Origin: Sterolibacterium sp964500605
GTDB lineage: Bacteria > Pseudomonadota > Gammaproteobacteria > Burkholderiales > Rhodocyclaceae
NCBI GenBank assembly: GCA_964500605.1
Contig: CAZCOS010000012.1
Location: 1 to 41,606, forward strand
Length of the DNA stretch: 41,606 nucleotides
Reading direction: 5' to 3'
How positions within the stretch are numbered: position 1 is the first letter of the stretch; the number at the start of each line of letters is the position of its first letter. The notes beneath the pieces are model-generated. The model saw only the letters and a list, made by a program, of their open reading frames with translations. It made no database searches and was not told the DNA's origin. A program made the translations under genes and the position numbers. Positions 18,327 through 24,946 of this stretch are shown here, piece by piece.

Positions 18327-19172
18327 TCAAAGCCTTGTTGCATGCCAGAACAACAGGGGCCAATCCCAGGGCCGCAGAACGGGACGCCGCCGAAAAACGT
18401 CGTAGTGGACGGCTTCGATCTTGTCGAGAATGCGCAGACCTCCGGCCATGATGAGGCGCAGTTCCAGACCGATGCGGCCTGGCAGGCTGCGCCCCAGTGG
18501 CTTGCCCGAGAGCATGAGTTCGCGGGCGCGCTGGACTTGAAAGTGCATCATCTCGCGCCAGTGGCCATCCGTCTGGCCGTCGAAGATCTGCACCTTGGTT
18601 ACGCCAAATCGTTGGAGTTCTTTTTGTGGTAAGTAGATGCGCCCCGGTGTTTTATGGATGTCGATGAAGACATCCTGCCAGTGATTGATGAGTTGCAGAC
18701 TGGTGCAGATGGCATCGGACCAGGCGAGCTGCTCGGGCGATTCTGCGCGGTAAAGCCGAAGCAGCAGGCGGCCGATCGGGTTGGCCGAACGACGGCAATA
18801 GTCGAGCAGTTCTTCGTAAGTCGTGTAGCGCACTTTGACGATGTCCTGCCGGAAAGCGTCGAGCAGGTCGTGAAGCAAGGGGATCGGTAACTCGTGCTGG
18901 TGGATGGCCTTGGCCAGCGGCCCGAAAATTGGGTCGTTCGGCGTTTCGCCCGATGCGATGCGGTTTAGCTGTTGTGCGTAGCTATCCAGGCGGCGCATGC
19001 GTTCATCTGCCGGATATTCGCCTTCGTCGGCGATGTCGTCGGCGGTACGGGCGTAGCGGTAAATCGCCATCACCGGCGCGCGCAAGGCAGGCGGTAGCAG
19101 GAAGGAGGCGACAGGAAAATTTTCGTAGTGCGTGTCGCAGTGCTCGAGTGGCACGTTGTCGTCGATCGGCAT
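18327..19172 (-). CDS. hpnC: Hydroxysqualene synthase HpnC
   Basis: HpnC converts presqualene diphosphate to hydroxysqualene. The 281-residue protein is a second squalene/phytoene synthase homologue. It has HYENFPVASFLLP at the start, the first Asp-rich motif TADDIADEGEYP and the second QDVFIDIHKTPGRIYLP. The ATG at 19172 (MPIDDNVPLEHC) is chosen because the HpnC family begins shortly before HYENFPV. In-frame extension upstream would run through the tRNA gene on the other strand. It is the first gene of hpnCDE and is divergent from tRNA-Leu, so promoters for both must lie within the 82 bp between them. Confidence 0.93.
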   Translation of the reverse strand: MPIDDNVPLEHCDTHYENFPVASFLLPPALRAPVMAIYRYARTADDIADEGEYPADERMRRLDSYAQQLNRIASGETPNDPIFGPLAKAIHQHELPIPLLHDLLDAFRQDIVKVRYTTYEELLDYCRRSANPIGRLLLRLYRAESPEQLAWSDAICTSLQLINHWQDVFIDIHKTPGRIYLPQKELQRFGVTKVQIFDGQTDGHWREMMHFQVQRARELMLSGKPLGRSLPGRIGLELRLIMAGGLRILDKIEAVHYDVFRRRPVLRPWDWPLLFWHATRL

Positions 19173-19206
19173 GACGCGCGTGCAGGCAGGGCCGGAAAAC
19201 GGAAAG

Positions 19207-19236
19207 CTGCCAGTATAGGGGCGATTTGGATAGAAT
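19207..19236 (+). promoter_or_regulatory. Likely promoter of tRNA-Leu
   Basis: A TAGAAT hexamer (19231-19236, five of six consensus) lies about 18 bases before the mature tRNA 5' end. A weak CTGCCA candidate -35 is at 19207-19212 (18-base spacer). The position suits a tRNA promoter, but the -35 is poor. Confidence 0.4.
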
Positions 19237-19254
19237 GCCGGTTTCAACGGGTGC

Positions 19255-19339
19255 GCCCAGGTGGCGAAATTGGTAGACGCAGCAGGTTTAGGTCCTGCCG
19301 TCGTAAGGCGTGGAGGTTCGAGTCCTCTCCTGGGCACCA
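19255..19339 (+). tRNA. tRNA-Leu (anticodon UAG)
   Basis: The sequence folds as a class II tRNA with a long variable arm. The acceptor stem GCCCAGG (19255-19261) pairs with CCTGGGC (19329-19335). The anticodon stem GCAGG/CCTGC encloses the loop TTTAGGT, giving anticodon TAG at 19289-19291 (reads CUA, and likely other CUN codons). The T arm GGAGGTTCGAGTCCTCT is canonical. A is the discriminator and CCA is encoded at 19337-19339. The rmuC start lies about 50 bases downstream with no terminator visible, so the tRNA may be processed from a longer transcript. Confidence 0.97.
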
Positions 19340-19390
19340 TGGCACTGTTTTCATCGTTCCGGGCCGGAACGTCCTGCTTTGTTTGGACGG

Positions 19391-20794
19391 GTGAGCTTGT
19401 TGGATAGCACGATCTGGTCTTTTCTGGGTGGGGCGTTGCTTTCGGCTGCGGTCGTCGGCGGGCTGGCTTGGTCGCGTGTGTCGCTCGCACGGCGGATGGA
19501 GCGTCTTGAAGTGGAAAAAGAGACGGCAGGCTTGGCTCAGCGTCTTGCGGCGCGTGAGGAGGAATTGCTGCGCCTTCGGGAACAGTGGCTCGATGCCCAG
19601 GATGCCGCCGACAATCTTCGGCATGATCTGGGGGAATTGCGCATCAGCGAGGCGCGGCTCAAGGCTTCGTTAGCGCAAGAGCAGCGTTTGGCCGAGGAAA
19701 AAGCCCGGGCGGTTGAAGAGGCGCGCCTGACTTTGCTGGAGACGTTCAAGGGGCTGTCTGCCGAGGCTTTGCAGCGTAACAGCACGACTTTTCTTGAGCT
19801 GGCGCAGCTTGCCTTGGAAAAATATCAGGAAGGTGCGCGTGGGGATTTGAGCCAGCGGCAGCAGGCGATCGAATCCATGCTGGGGCCGATCAGGAATGGC
19901 CTGGATCAGTTTGCCCAGCAGGTTCAGCACATCGAGAAATCCCGTGTCGAGGCTTATTCCATGTTGACGGAACAGGTTCGGGGGCTCAACGAATCGCAGG
20001 GACAGTTGCGGCGCGAGACCGCGAATCTCGTCCGGGCCTTGCGCGCGCCGCAGACGCGTGGCCGATGGGGCGAGTTGCAGTTGAAACGGGTCGTGGAAAT
20101 GGCTGGCTTGCTCGAGCATTGTGATTTTATCGAGCAGGAGAGCGTGGCGACGGAGGAAGGCGCGTTACGTCCGGATATGGTGGTGCGTCTGGCGGGCGGC
20201 AAACAGGTCGTGATCGATGCAAAAACGCCGTTGGCGGCCTATCTCGATGCGCTGGAGGCTCAGGACGAAACAGTGCGCCAGCAAAAACTGGCCGATCATG
20301 CGCGTCATGTTCGTGATCATGTGAGCCGCCTGGGACGAAAATCTTACTGGGCACAGTTTCAACCCTCGCCGGAGTTCGTTGTGCTGTTTCTGCCGGGCGA
20401 AATGTTTTTCAGTGCAGCACTGGAAGCAGACCCTTCCTTGATCGAAGCGGGAACGCAGCAGAATGTGATTCTCGCAACGCCGACGACGCTCATTGCCTTG
20501 CTGCGGGCCGTTGCCTATGGCTGGAAACAGGATGCTCTGGCGGAAAATGTTCATCAGGTGACCTTGCTGGGCAAAGAGCTTTACGAACGGCTGTGCGTGC
20601 TGAGTGAACATTGGGGGCAACTGGGCAAGCATCTCGGGCAGGCGACGCAGGCTTATAACCAGTCTCTGGTTTCGCTGGAATCGCGGGTGTTGGTGTCCGC
20701 GCGCAAGTTTCGTGATCTGCAAATCGCACCGGAAGGTCGGGACTTGCGCGAAATGGTTCGTATCGAGAGCTTGCCGCGTGATTGCATGGAGTGA
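19391..20794 (+). CDS. rmuC: DNA recombination protein RmuC
   Basis: RmuC is a nuclease-fold protein that limits rearrangements at inverted repeats. The 467-residue product has an N-terminal membrane helix (STIWSFLGGALLSAAVVGG) and a long coiled coil rich in Glu, Arg and Leu (~35-150). The C-terminal RmuC domain carries LRAPQTRGRWGELQLKRVVE, VVIDAKTPLAAYLDAL, YWAQFQPSPEFVVLFLPGE and ATPTTLIALLRAVAYGW. The GTG at 19391 is preferred as start because an upstream ATG frame would begin inside the tRNA. TTG codons at 19397 and 19400 are alternatives. It ends five bases before bzdQ, with which it is probably co-transcribed. Confidence 0.93.
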   Translation: MSLLDSTIWSFLGGALLSAAVVGGLAWSRVSLARRMERLEVEKETAGLAQRLAAREEELLRLREQWLDAQDAADNLRHDLGELRISEARLKASLAQEQRLAEEKARAVEEARLTLLETFKGLSAEALQRNSTTFLELAQLALEKYQEGARGDLSQRQQAIESMLGPIRNGLDQFAQQVQHIEKSRVEAYSMLTEQVRGLNESQGQLRRETANLVRALRAPQTRGRWGELQLKRVVEMAGLLEHCDFIEQESVATEEGALRPDMVVRLAGGKQVVIDAKTPLAAYLDALEAQDETVRQQKLADHARHVRDHVSRLGRKSYWAQFQPSPEFVVLFLPGEMFFSAALEADPSLIEAGTQQNVILATPTTLIALLRAVAYGWKQDALAENVHQVTLLGKELYERLCVLSEHWGQLGKHLGQATQAYNQSLVSLESRVLVSARKFRDLQIAPEGRDLREMVRIESLPRDCME

Positions 20795-20799
20795 TTCGG

Positions 20800-21669
20800 G
20801 TGGAAAAGAAGGAATACTGGCGTTGGGCCGAAAGCTGTTGGGTGGATGATTCGATCGATTGGCGCGCCGCCAGCCGGGTGACAGCCGGTGTCGATGTCGG
20901 TTCGGTCAGCTCCCAGGCCGTGGTCTGCGTGGATGGAAAGCTCTTCGGCTATCACAGTACCCGCACGGGCAACAACAGTCCGGATTCCGCACAGCGCGCC
21001 ATTCAGGGGGTGCTCGACCGATGTGGTATGGGTTTGTCCGATCTTCGTTATGTCGTTGGGACGGGCTATGGCCGGGTCAATGTACCGTTTTCGCATAAAT
21101 CCCTGACTGAGATTGCCTGCCATGCTCGCGGCGCGAATTACATGGCGGGGCCCACCGTCCGGACACTGCTCGATATGGGCGGGCAGGACTGCAAGGCGAT
21201 CCGCTGCGATGCGCGTGGAAAGGTGACCCAGTTCCTGATGAACGATAAATGTGCAGCCGGAACTGGCCGGGGCATGGAGGTGATTGCGGATCTGATGCAG
21301 ATTCCCATCAGCGAGCTGGGGCCGCGTTCCTTCGAGATCGACGAGGAGCCCCCGGCGGTGTCTTCCATCTGCGTCGTGTTTGCCAAATCGGAAGCCTTGG
21401 GCATGCTGAAGGCGGGTTACACCAAGAACAAGGTCATCGCAGCGTACTGTCAGGCCATGGCTGAACGAGTGGTGGCCTTGATCGAACGGGTCGGCGTCGA
21501 GGGCGATTTTTACATCACGGGCGGCATTGCCAAAAACCAGGGTGTCGTTCGACGTATCGAGAAATTGCTGGGTGTGCGTTCAGTTGACTCACCCTACGAT
21601 AGCCAGATTGCTGGTGCGCTGGGAGCGGCCCTGTTCGCCGATACCTTGCTACAGAAACAGGCGACCTGA
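20800..21669 (+). CDS. bzdQ: Benzoyl-CoA reductase ATPase subunit, BzdQ type (BcrA/BadG/HgdC family)
   Basis: This gene encodes an ATPase subunit of ATP-dependent (class I) benzoyl-CoA reductase. The subunit uses ATP to drive electrons from ferredoxin into the aromatic ring. The 289-residue protein has the ASKHA-fold phosphate loops AGVDVGSVSSQAVV and LDMGGQDCKAIR. It keeps the two cysteines that in this family bridge a 4Fe-4S cluster between ATPase subunits (KCAAGTGRGME ~151 and SSICVVFAKSE ~190), and the late motif FYITGGIAKNQGVV. The length and the EYWRWAES N-terminus fit the Azoarcus Q subunit rather than the longer Thauera BcrA. GTG at 20800 is chosen because GGAG lies eight bases upstream. 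GTG at 20791, overlapping the rmuC stop, is an alternative. A ferredoxin gene follows. Subunits N, O and P are absent from the window. Confidence 0.85.
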   Translation: MEKKEYWRWAESCWVDDSIDWRAASRVTAGVDVGSVSSQAVVCVDGKLFGYHSTRTGNNSPDSAQRAIQGVLDRCGMGLSDLRYVVGTGYGRVNVPFSHKSLTEIACHARGANYMAGPTVRTLLDMGGQDCKAIRCDARGKVTQFLMNDKCAAGTGRGMEVIADLMQIPISELGPRSFEIDEEPPAVSSICVVFAKSEALGMLKAGYTKNKVIAAYCQAMAERVVALIERVGVEGDFYITGGIAKNQGVVRRIEKLLGVRSVDSPYDSQIAGALGAALFADTLLQKQAT

Positions 21670-21693
21670 ACTGAAAAAGTGGGAGACGTAAGG

Positions 21694-21975
21694 ATGATTG
21701 CCAATTACGGATATCAGGATGGTTCGGGAACCTATTACATCCGGATTGATACGGATTGCTGCGTGCAATGTGTGGAAAAACCCTGTATTACGGCCTGCTC
21801 CCAAGGCTTGTTTGAACGGATCGTCGATGATTACGAGGAGGAGGTGGTGCAGGTCGTTGAGCCGAAACGACGTTCATTGGGAAGCGAATGCTCGGCCTGC
21901 AAGCCGGCATCCGGCTACAGCCATTTGCCCTGCACGAGAGTCTGTCCTTTGGCGGCCTTGTCGCATAGTTGGTGA
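21694..21975 (+). CDS. Small ferredoxin-like protein, BzdM candidate
   Basis: A 93-residue Fe-S protein follows bzdQ by 24 bases, the position of bzdM in Azoarcus-type clusters. It has two cysteine groups. CVQCVEKPCITAC is spaced C-x2-C-x4-C-x3-C. CSACKPASGYSHLPCTRVC is spaced C-x2-C-x10-C-x3-C. The last cysteine of each is followed by a hydrophobic stretch, as in two-cluster ferredoxins, but the spacing differs from the standard C-x2-C-x2-C-x3-C. It resembles Fe-S subunits of the HycB/DmsB type more than a clostridial ferredoxin. The ATG at 21694 has GGGAG eight bases upstream, with GTG at 21679 an alternative. It probably passes electrons to the reductase. The function is inferred from context. 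Confidence 0.7.
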   Translation: MIANYGYQDGSGTYYIRIDTDCCVQCVEKPCITACSQGLFERIVDDYEEEVVQVVEPKRRSLGSECSACKPASGYSHLPCTRVCPLAALSHSW

Positions 21976-21993
21976 AGGGGTGTGCTGAATTGG

Positions 21994-22022
21994 TTGAACA
22001 ATAAACCGATGTTCAATATAAT
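21994..22022 (+). promoter_or_regulatory. Strong sigma-70 promoter of rpsO
   Basis: TTGAAC (21994-21999) and TATAAT (22017-22022) are separated by exactly 17 bases, matching 11 of 12 consensus positions. Transcription would begin near 22029, leaving a leader of about 30 bases. The GC-rich sequence right after the -10 (CCGCCGC) resembles stringently controlled ribosomal promoters. It lies 18 bases after the ferredoxin stop, so rpsO does not depend on the upstream genes. Confidence 0.85.
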
Positions 22023-22059
22023 CCGCCGCTTTCCAAGAAACCTGACAAGAGAAACGAAG

Positions 22060-22329
22060 ATGGCAATTTCTACTGCTGAAAAGGCAAAGATCGTTAGCGA
22101 TTATCAGCGCGCCCAGGGCGACACGGGCTCCCCCGAGGTTCAGATTGCGCTGCTGACAGCACGCATCAACGGTTTGACCGGCCATTTCAAGGCGAACGTC
22201 AAGGATCATCACTCCCGTCGTGGCCTGCTGATGATGGTGAATCAGCGTCGCAAGCTGCTCGACTACCTGAAGCGCAAGAATGTGGATGGCTATCGCGAGC
22301 TGATCGGTCGCCTCGGTCTGCGCAAGTAA
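22060..22329 (+). CDS. rpsO: 30S ribosomal protein S15
   Basis: S15 binds 16S rRNA early in assembly of the small-subunit platform. The 89-residue product is full length and has the signature GDTGSPEVQIALLTARI and KDHHSRRGLLMMVNQRRKLLDYLKR. The ATG at 22060 is the family start (MAISTAEKAK). Its own near-consensus promoter lies just upstream. It precedes pnp, as in most proteobacteria, but with an unusually long 442-bp gap, and truB, the normal upstream neighbour, is 11 kb downstream. In enterobacteria S15 represses its own mRNA through a leader structure. The short leader here does not show this clearly. Confidence 0.98.
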   Translation: MAISTAEKAKIVSDYQRAQGDTGSPEVQIALLTARINGLTGHFKANVKDHHSRRGLLMMVNQRRKLLDYLKRKNVDGYRELIGRLGLRK

Positions 22330-22497
22330 TCTGGCCCGTGCCGTTTTCCTGGCGGGCATAAGGTGGCGAAGGAGGCTGTGCTGGCGGGCGGCGGAGGAAT
22401 TTGCCGTGGTGCTGAAGGCGGCCCGCCCAGGTTTTGTTGTATGAGTACAGCCTGCATTCATGCGACAGGACGTGAATTCGGACAGGCGTGAAGCATT

Positions 22498-22545
22498 TGC
22501 CGGTGGCAGCCTTTGAGGTTGCACCGGCATTTTCATTTTCAGCCG
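22498..22545 (+). terminator. Probable intrinsic terminator after rpsO
   Basis: TGCCGGTG (22498-22505) and CACCGGCA (22522-22529) form a perfect 8-bp stem, extended inward by CAGCC/GGTTG with a bulge. T-rich sequence follows (TTTTCATTTTC and later GTTTTT). It lies 168 bases after the rpsO stop, so it could separate rpsO from pnp or act as a processing hairpin. Confidence 0.6.
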
Positions 22546-22618
22546 TTTTTCAGGCTGGAACCGTTGTTGAATGAAGAAGGATTGTGGCGTTTGCGGCGGG
22601 TTGTTCCGTTTTGTGTTG

Positions 22619-22646
22619 TGCATTGGGCATTGTGCATTGTGCATTG
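22619..22646 (+). repeat. Tandem heptamer TGCATTG, four copies
   Basis: Four consecutive 7-base units read TGCATTG, GGCATTG, TGCATTG, TGCATTG. The array is near a G/T-rich stretch just before pnp. It is a simple short tandem repeat and may vary in copy number between strains. Confidence 0.85.
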
Positions 22647-22771
22647 AGCTTTGTGTGTTGCATCGCATAACGGGATTGTTTGCGCGCTTGCGTTTCCATT
22701 AGCCCGGAAGGGGCGTTTGGCCGATAAGGCGAATTCCCTCATGGGTCTGTGAATGATGAAAGGATAGGATT

Positions 22772-24886
22772 TTGAACGAGCTGAAACTGAATTCCAATAA
22801 AAAGACTTTTGCCTATGGCGCGCACAGCGTCACGCTGGAAACCGGTGAAATCGCCCGTCAGGCAGGCGGTGCCGTGCTGGTCAATATGGAAGATACGGTG
22901 GTGTTGGCGACGGTTGTGGCTCAACCTCAGCCCAAGCCGGGCCAGGATTTTTTCCCGCTGACCGTGGACTACATGGAAAAGACTTATGCGGCCGGTCGTA
23001 TTCCCGGGGGGTTCTTTAAGCGCGAAGGTCGTCCTTCGGAGAAGGAAACGCTGACTTCTCGTCTGATCGATCGCCCCATCCGCCCGCTGTTTCCGGAGGG
23101 TTTTACCAACGAAGTGCAGGTCATCGTTACCGTCATGTCGAGCAATCCGGAAATTGATCCGGATATCCCGGCGATGATTGGTGCATCGGCTGCGCTGGCT
23201 ATCTCCGGTGTGCCCTTTGCCGGGCCGATCGGTGCGGCGCGTGTGGGCTACATCAACGGCCAGTATGTGCTGTGCCCGACTTTCTCACAGCTGAAGGACA
23301 GCCAGCTCAATCTGGTTGTGGCCGGTACGGCAGCGGCGGTGTTGATGGTTGAATCGGAAGCGCAACAGCTGCCCGAAGAAGTGATGCTTGGTGCCGTGGT
23401 GTTTGGTCACGAGCAGATGCAGGCCGCCATCAATGCAATCAACGAATTGGTCGAAGTGGCCGGTAAGCCCGAGTGGGATTGGCAGCCTCCTGCGAAGGAT
23501 GAAGCCCTCATCGCAAAAATCGCCGAACTGGCGGAGGCCGAGTTGCGTGAAGCCTATCGCATCACCCAGAAGCAGGCTCGCACCCTGAAAACGCGTGAAA
23601 TCGGCGCAAAGGTGGTTGCAGCACTTTGCGAGGGTGAAAATGCGGCGGATGAGAACGTCGTCAAGAACCACATTTTCGATCTCGAAGCGAAGATCGTCCG
23701 TAACCAGATTCTCAATGGTGAGTCTCGCATTGACGGCCGTGATACGCGCACCGTTCGCCCCATCGCCATCCGTAACGGAGTCCTGCCGCGTACCCACGGT
23801 TCCGTGCTCTTCACCCGGGGTGAGACCCAGGCTTTGGTCGTGGCCACGCTGGGTACGGGGCGCGATGAGCAGATTATCGATGCACTGCAAGGCGAATATC
23901 GTGACCGCTTCATGCTTCACTACAACATGCCTCCCTTCGCCACCGGTGAAACCGGGCGCGTCGGTACTCCAAAACGTCGTGAAATCGGCCATGGTCGTCT
24001 GGCCAAGCGTGCCCTGATCGCCGTACTGCCCTCGGCGGAAGAATTCGGTTATAGCGTTCGCGTCGTTTCCGAAATCACAGAATCCAACGGTTCCAGTTCG
24101 ATGGCTTCCGTTTGTGGCGGCTCGTTGGCCCTGATGGATGCAGGCGTTCCGCTCAAGGCCCATGTGGCTGGTATTGCCATGGGTCTTATCAAGGAAGGCA
24201 ACCGTTTCGCTGTGCTGACCGATATTCTGGGCGATGAAGATCATCTGGGCGATATGGACTTCAAGGTGGCGGGAACGCAAACCGGGATCACTGCGCTGCA
24301 GATGGACATCAAAATTCAGGGCATCACCAAGGAAATCATGCAAGTCGCCCTGGCGCAGGCCCAGCAAGCCCGCTTGCACATCCTGGGCATGATGCAGCAG
24401 TCGATGTCTGGCCACCGCGAGGAAGTGTCGACCTATGCGCCGCGCATGATCACCATGAAGATCAACCCGGAAAAGATTCGGGATGTAATCGGCAAGGGCG
24501 GTGCGGTCATTCGCGCGCTGACCGAAGAAACCGGTGCGGTCATCGATATCGAGGATGATGGCACGATCACGATTTCTTCCGTTAGCTCTGATGCAGCGCA
24601 AGCCGCGAAGAAACGCATCGAAGACATCACGGCGGAAGTCGAGGTGGGCCGCATCTATGAAGGTACGGTGCTGCGCCTGCTGGATTTCGGTGCCATTGTC
24701 AGCCTCTTGCCCGGCAAGGATGGTTTGCTGCACATTTCGCAGATCGCCAATGAGCGCGTCAATGCCGTTTCTGATTACCTGAAGGAAGGGCAGATCGTGA
24801 AGGTCAAGGTCATCGAAACCGATGACAAGGGCAGGGTGCGCCTGTCGATGAAGGCGGCTGTGGCCGAAACGCCCGCCGCTTCCTGA
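22772..24886 (+). CDS. pnp: Polyribonucleotide nucleotidyltransferase (PNPase)
   Basis: PNPase is the 3'-to-5' phosphorolytic exoribonuclease of the degradosome. The 704-residue product has two RNase PH domains (first with GGFFKREGRPSEKE, second with SDILGDEDHLGDMDFKVAGT-type residues, here TDILGDEDHLGDMDFK), a KH domain (INPEKIRDVIGKGGAVIRAL, ~570) and a C-terminal S1 domain (GRIYEGTVLRLLDFGAIVSL to the end). The start is a TTG, preceded by AGGATAGGA. An in-frame TAG nine bases before it excludes any longer form, and no ATG fits the conserved N-terminus (KKTFAYGAHSVTLETGEIARQ). RNase E (rne) lies at the other end of the window. A stable hairpin follows the stop. Confidence 0.97.
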   Translation: MNELKLNSNKKTFAYGAHSVTLETGEIARQAGGAVLVNMEDTVVLATVVAQPQPKPGQDFFPLTVDYMEKTYAAGRIPGGFFKREGRPSEKETLTSRLIDRPIRPLFPEGFTNEVQVIVTVMSSNPEIDPDIPAMIGASAALAISGVPFAGPIGAARVGYINGQYVLCPTFSQLKDSQLNLVVAGTAAAVLMVESEAQQLPEEVMLGAVVFGHEQMQAAINAINELVEVAGKPEWDWQPPAKDEALIAKIAELAEAELREAYRITQKQARTLKTREIGAKVVAALCEGENAADENVVKNHIFDLEAKIVRNQILNGESRIDGRDTRTVRPIAIRNGVLPRTHGSVLFTRGETQALVVATLGTGRDEQIIDALQGEYRDRFMLHYNMPPFATGETGRVGTPKRREIGHGRLAKRALIAVLPSAEEFGYSVRVVSEITESNGSSSMASVCGGSLALMDAGVPLKAHVAGIAMGLIKEGNRFAVLTDILGDEDHLGDMDFKVAGTQTGITALQMDIKIQGITKEIMQVALAQAQQARLHILGMMQQSMSGHREEVSTYAPRMITMKINPEKIRDVIGKGGAVIRALTEETGAVIDIEDDGTITISSVSSDAAQAAKKRIEDITAEVEVGRIYEGTVLRLLDFGAIVSLLPGKDGLLHISQIANERVNAVSDYLKEGQIVKVKVIETDDKGRVRLSMKAAVAETPAAS

Positions 24887-24895
24887 CGGAAGACT

Positions 24896-24924
24896 CAGGG
24901 CTTTCCTGAAACGGGAAAGCCCTG
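24896..24924 (+). other. Perfect 11-bp hairpin after pnp
   Basis: CAGGGCTTTCC (24896-24906) and GGAAAGCCCTG (24914-24924) pair completely around a 7-base loop (TGAAACG). AGA/TCT can extend the stem with a bulge. No U-run follows, so it is not a standard intrinsic terminator. It may protect the pnp 3' end, be a processing site or assist factor-dependent termination before the next gene, which starts 22 bases later. Confidence 0.75.
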
Positions 24925-24946
24925 TCTGAAGGACGCCGGAGCCGAC

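Larger units (their letters stand above)
22330..22771 (+). other. 442-bp rpsO-pnp intergenic region
   Basis: No convincing gene is present. The region holds a weak G/C hairpin (CTGGCGGGC near 22381 with GCCCGCCCAG near 22421, then a T-rich stretch), a better terminator-like hairpin at 22498-22545, a 4-copy heptamer at 22619-22646 and the pnp ribosome site. From about 22530 the sequence becomes T- and G-rich compared with the genes around it. A pnp promoter is expected here, but I cannot place one with confidence. Confidence 0.6.

Noticed and set aside
20791..20794. bzdQ start at GTG 20791 overlapping the rmuC stop
   Set aside because: It lacks a suitably spaced ribosome site, whereas GTG 20800 has GGAG eight bases upstream. 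It is not fully excluded.
22619..22646. CRISPR-like array
   Set aside because: The units are seven bases with no spacers, so this is a simple tandem repeat.
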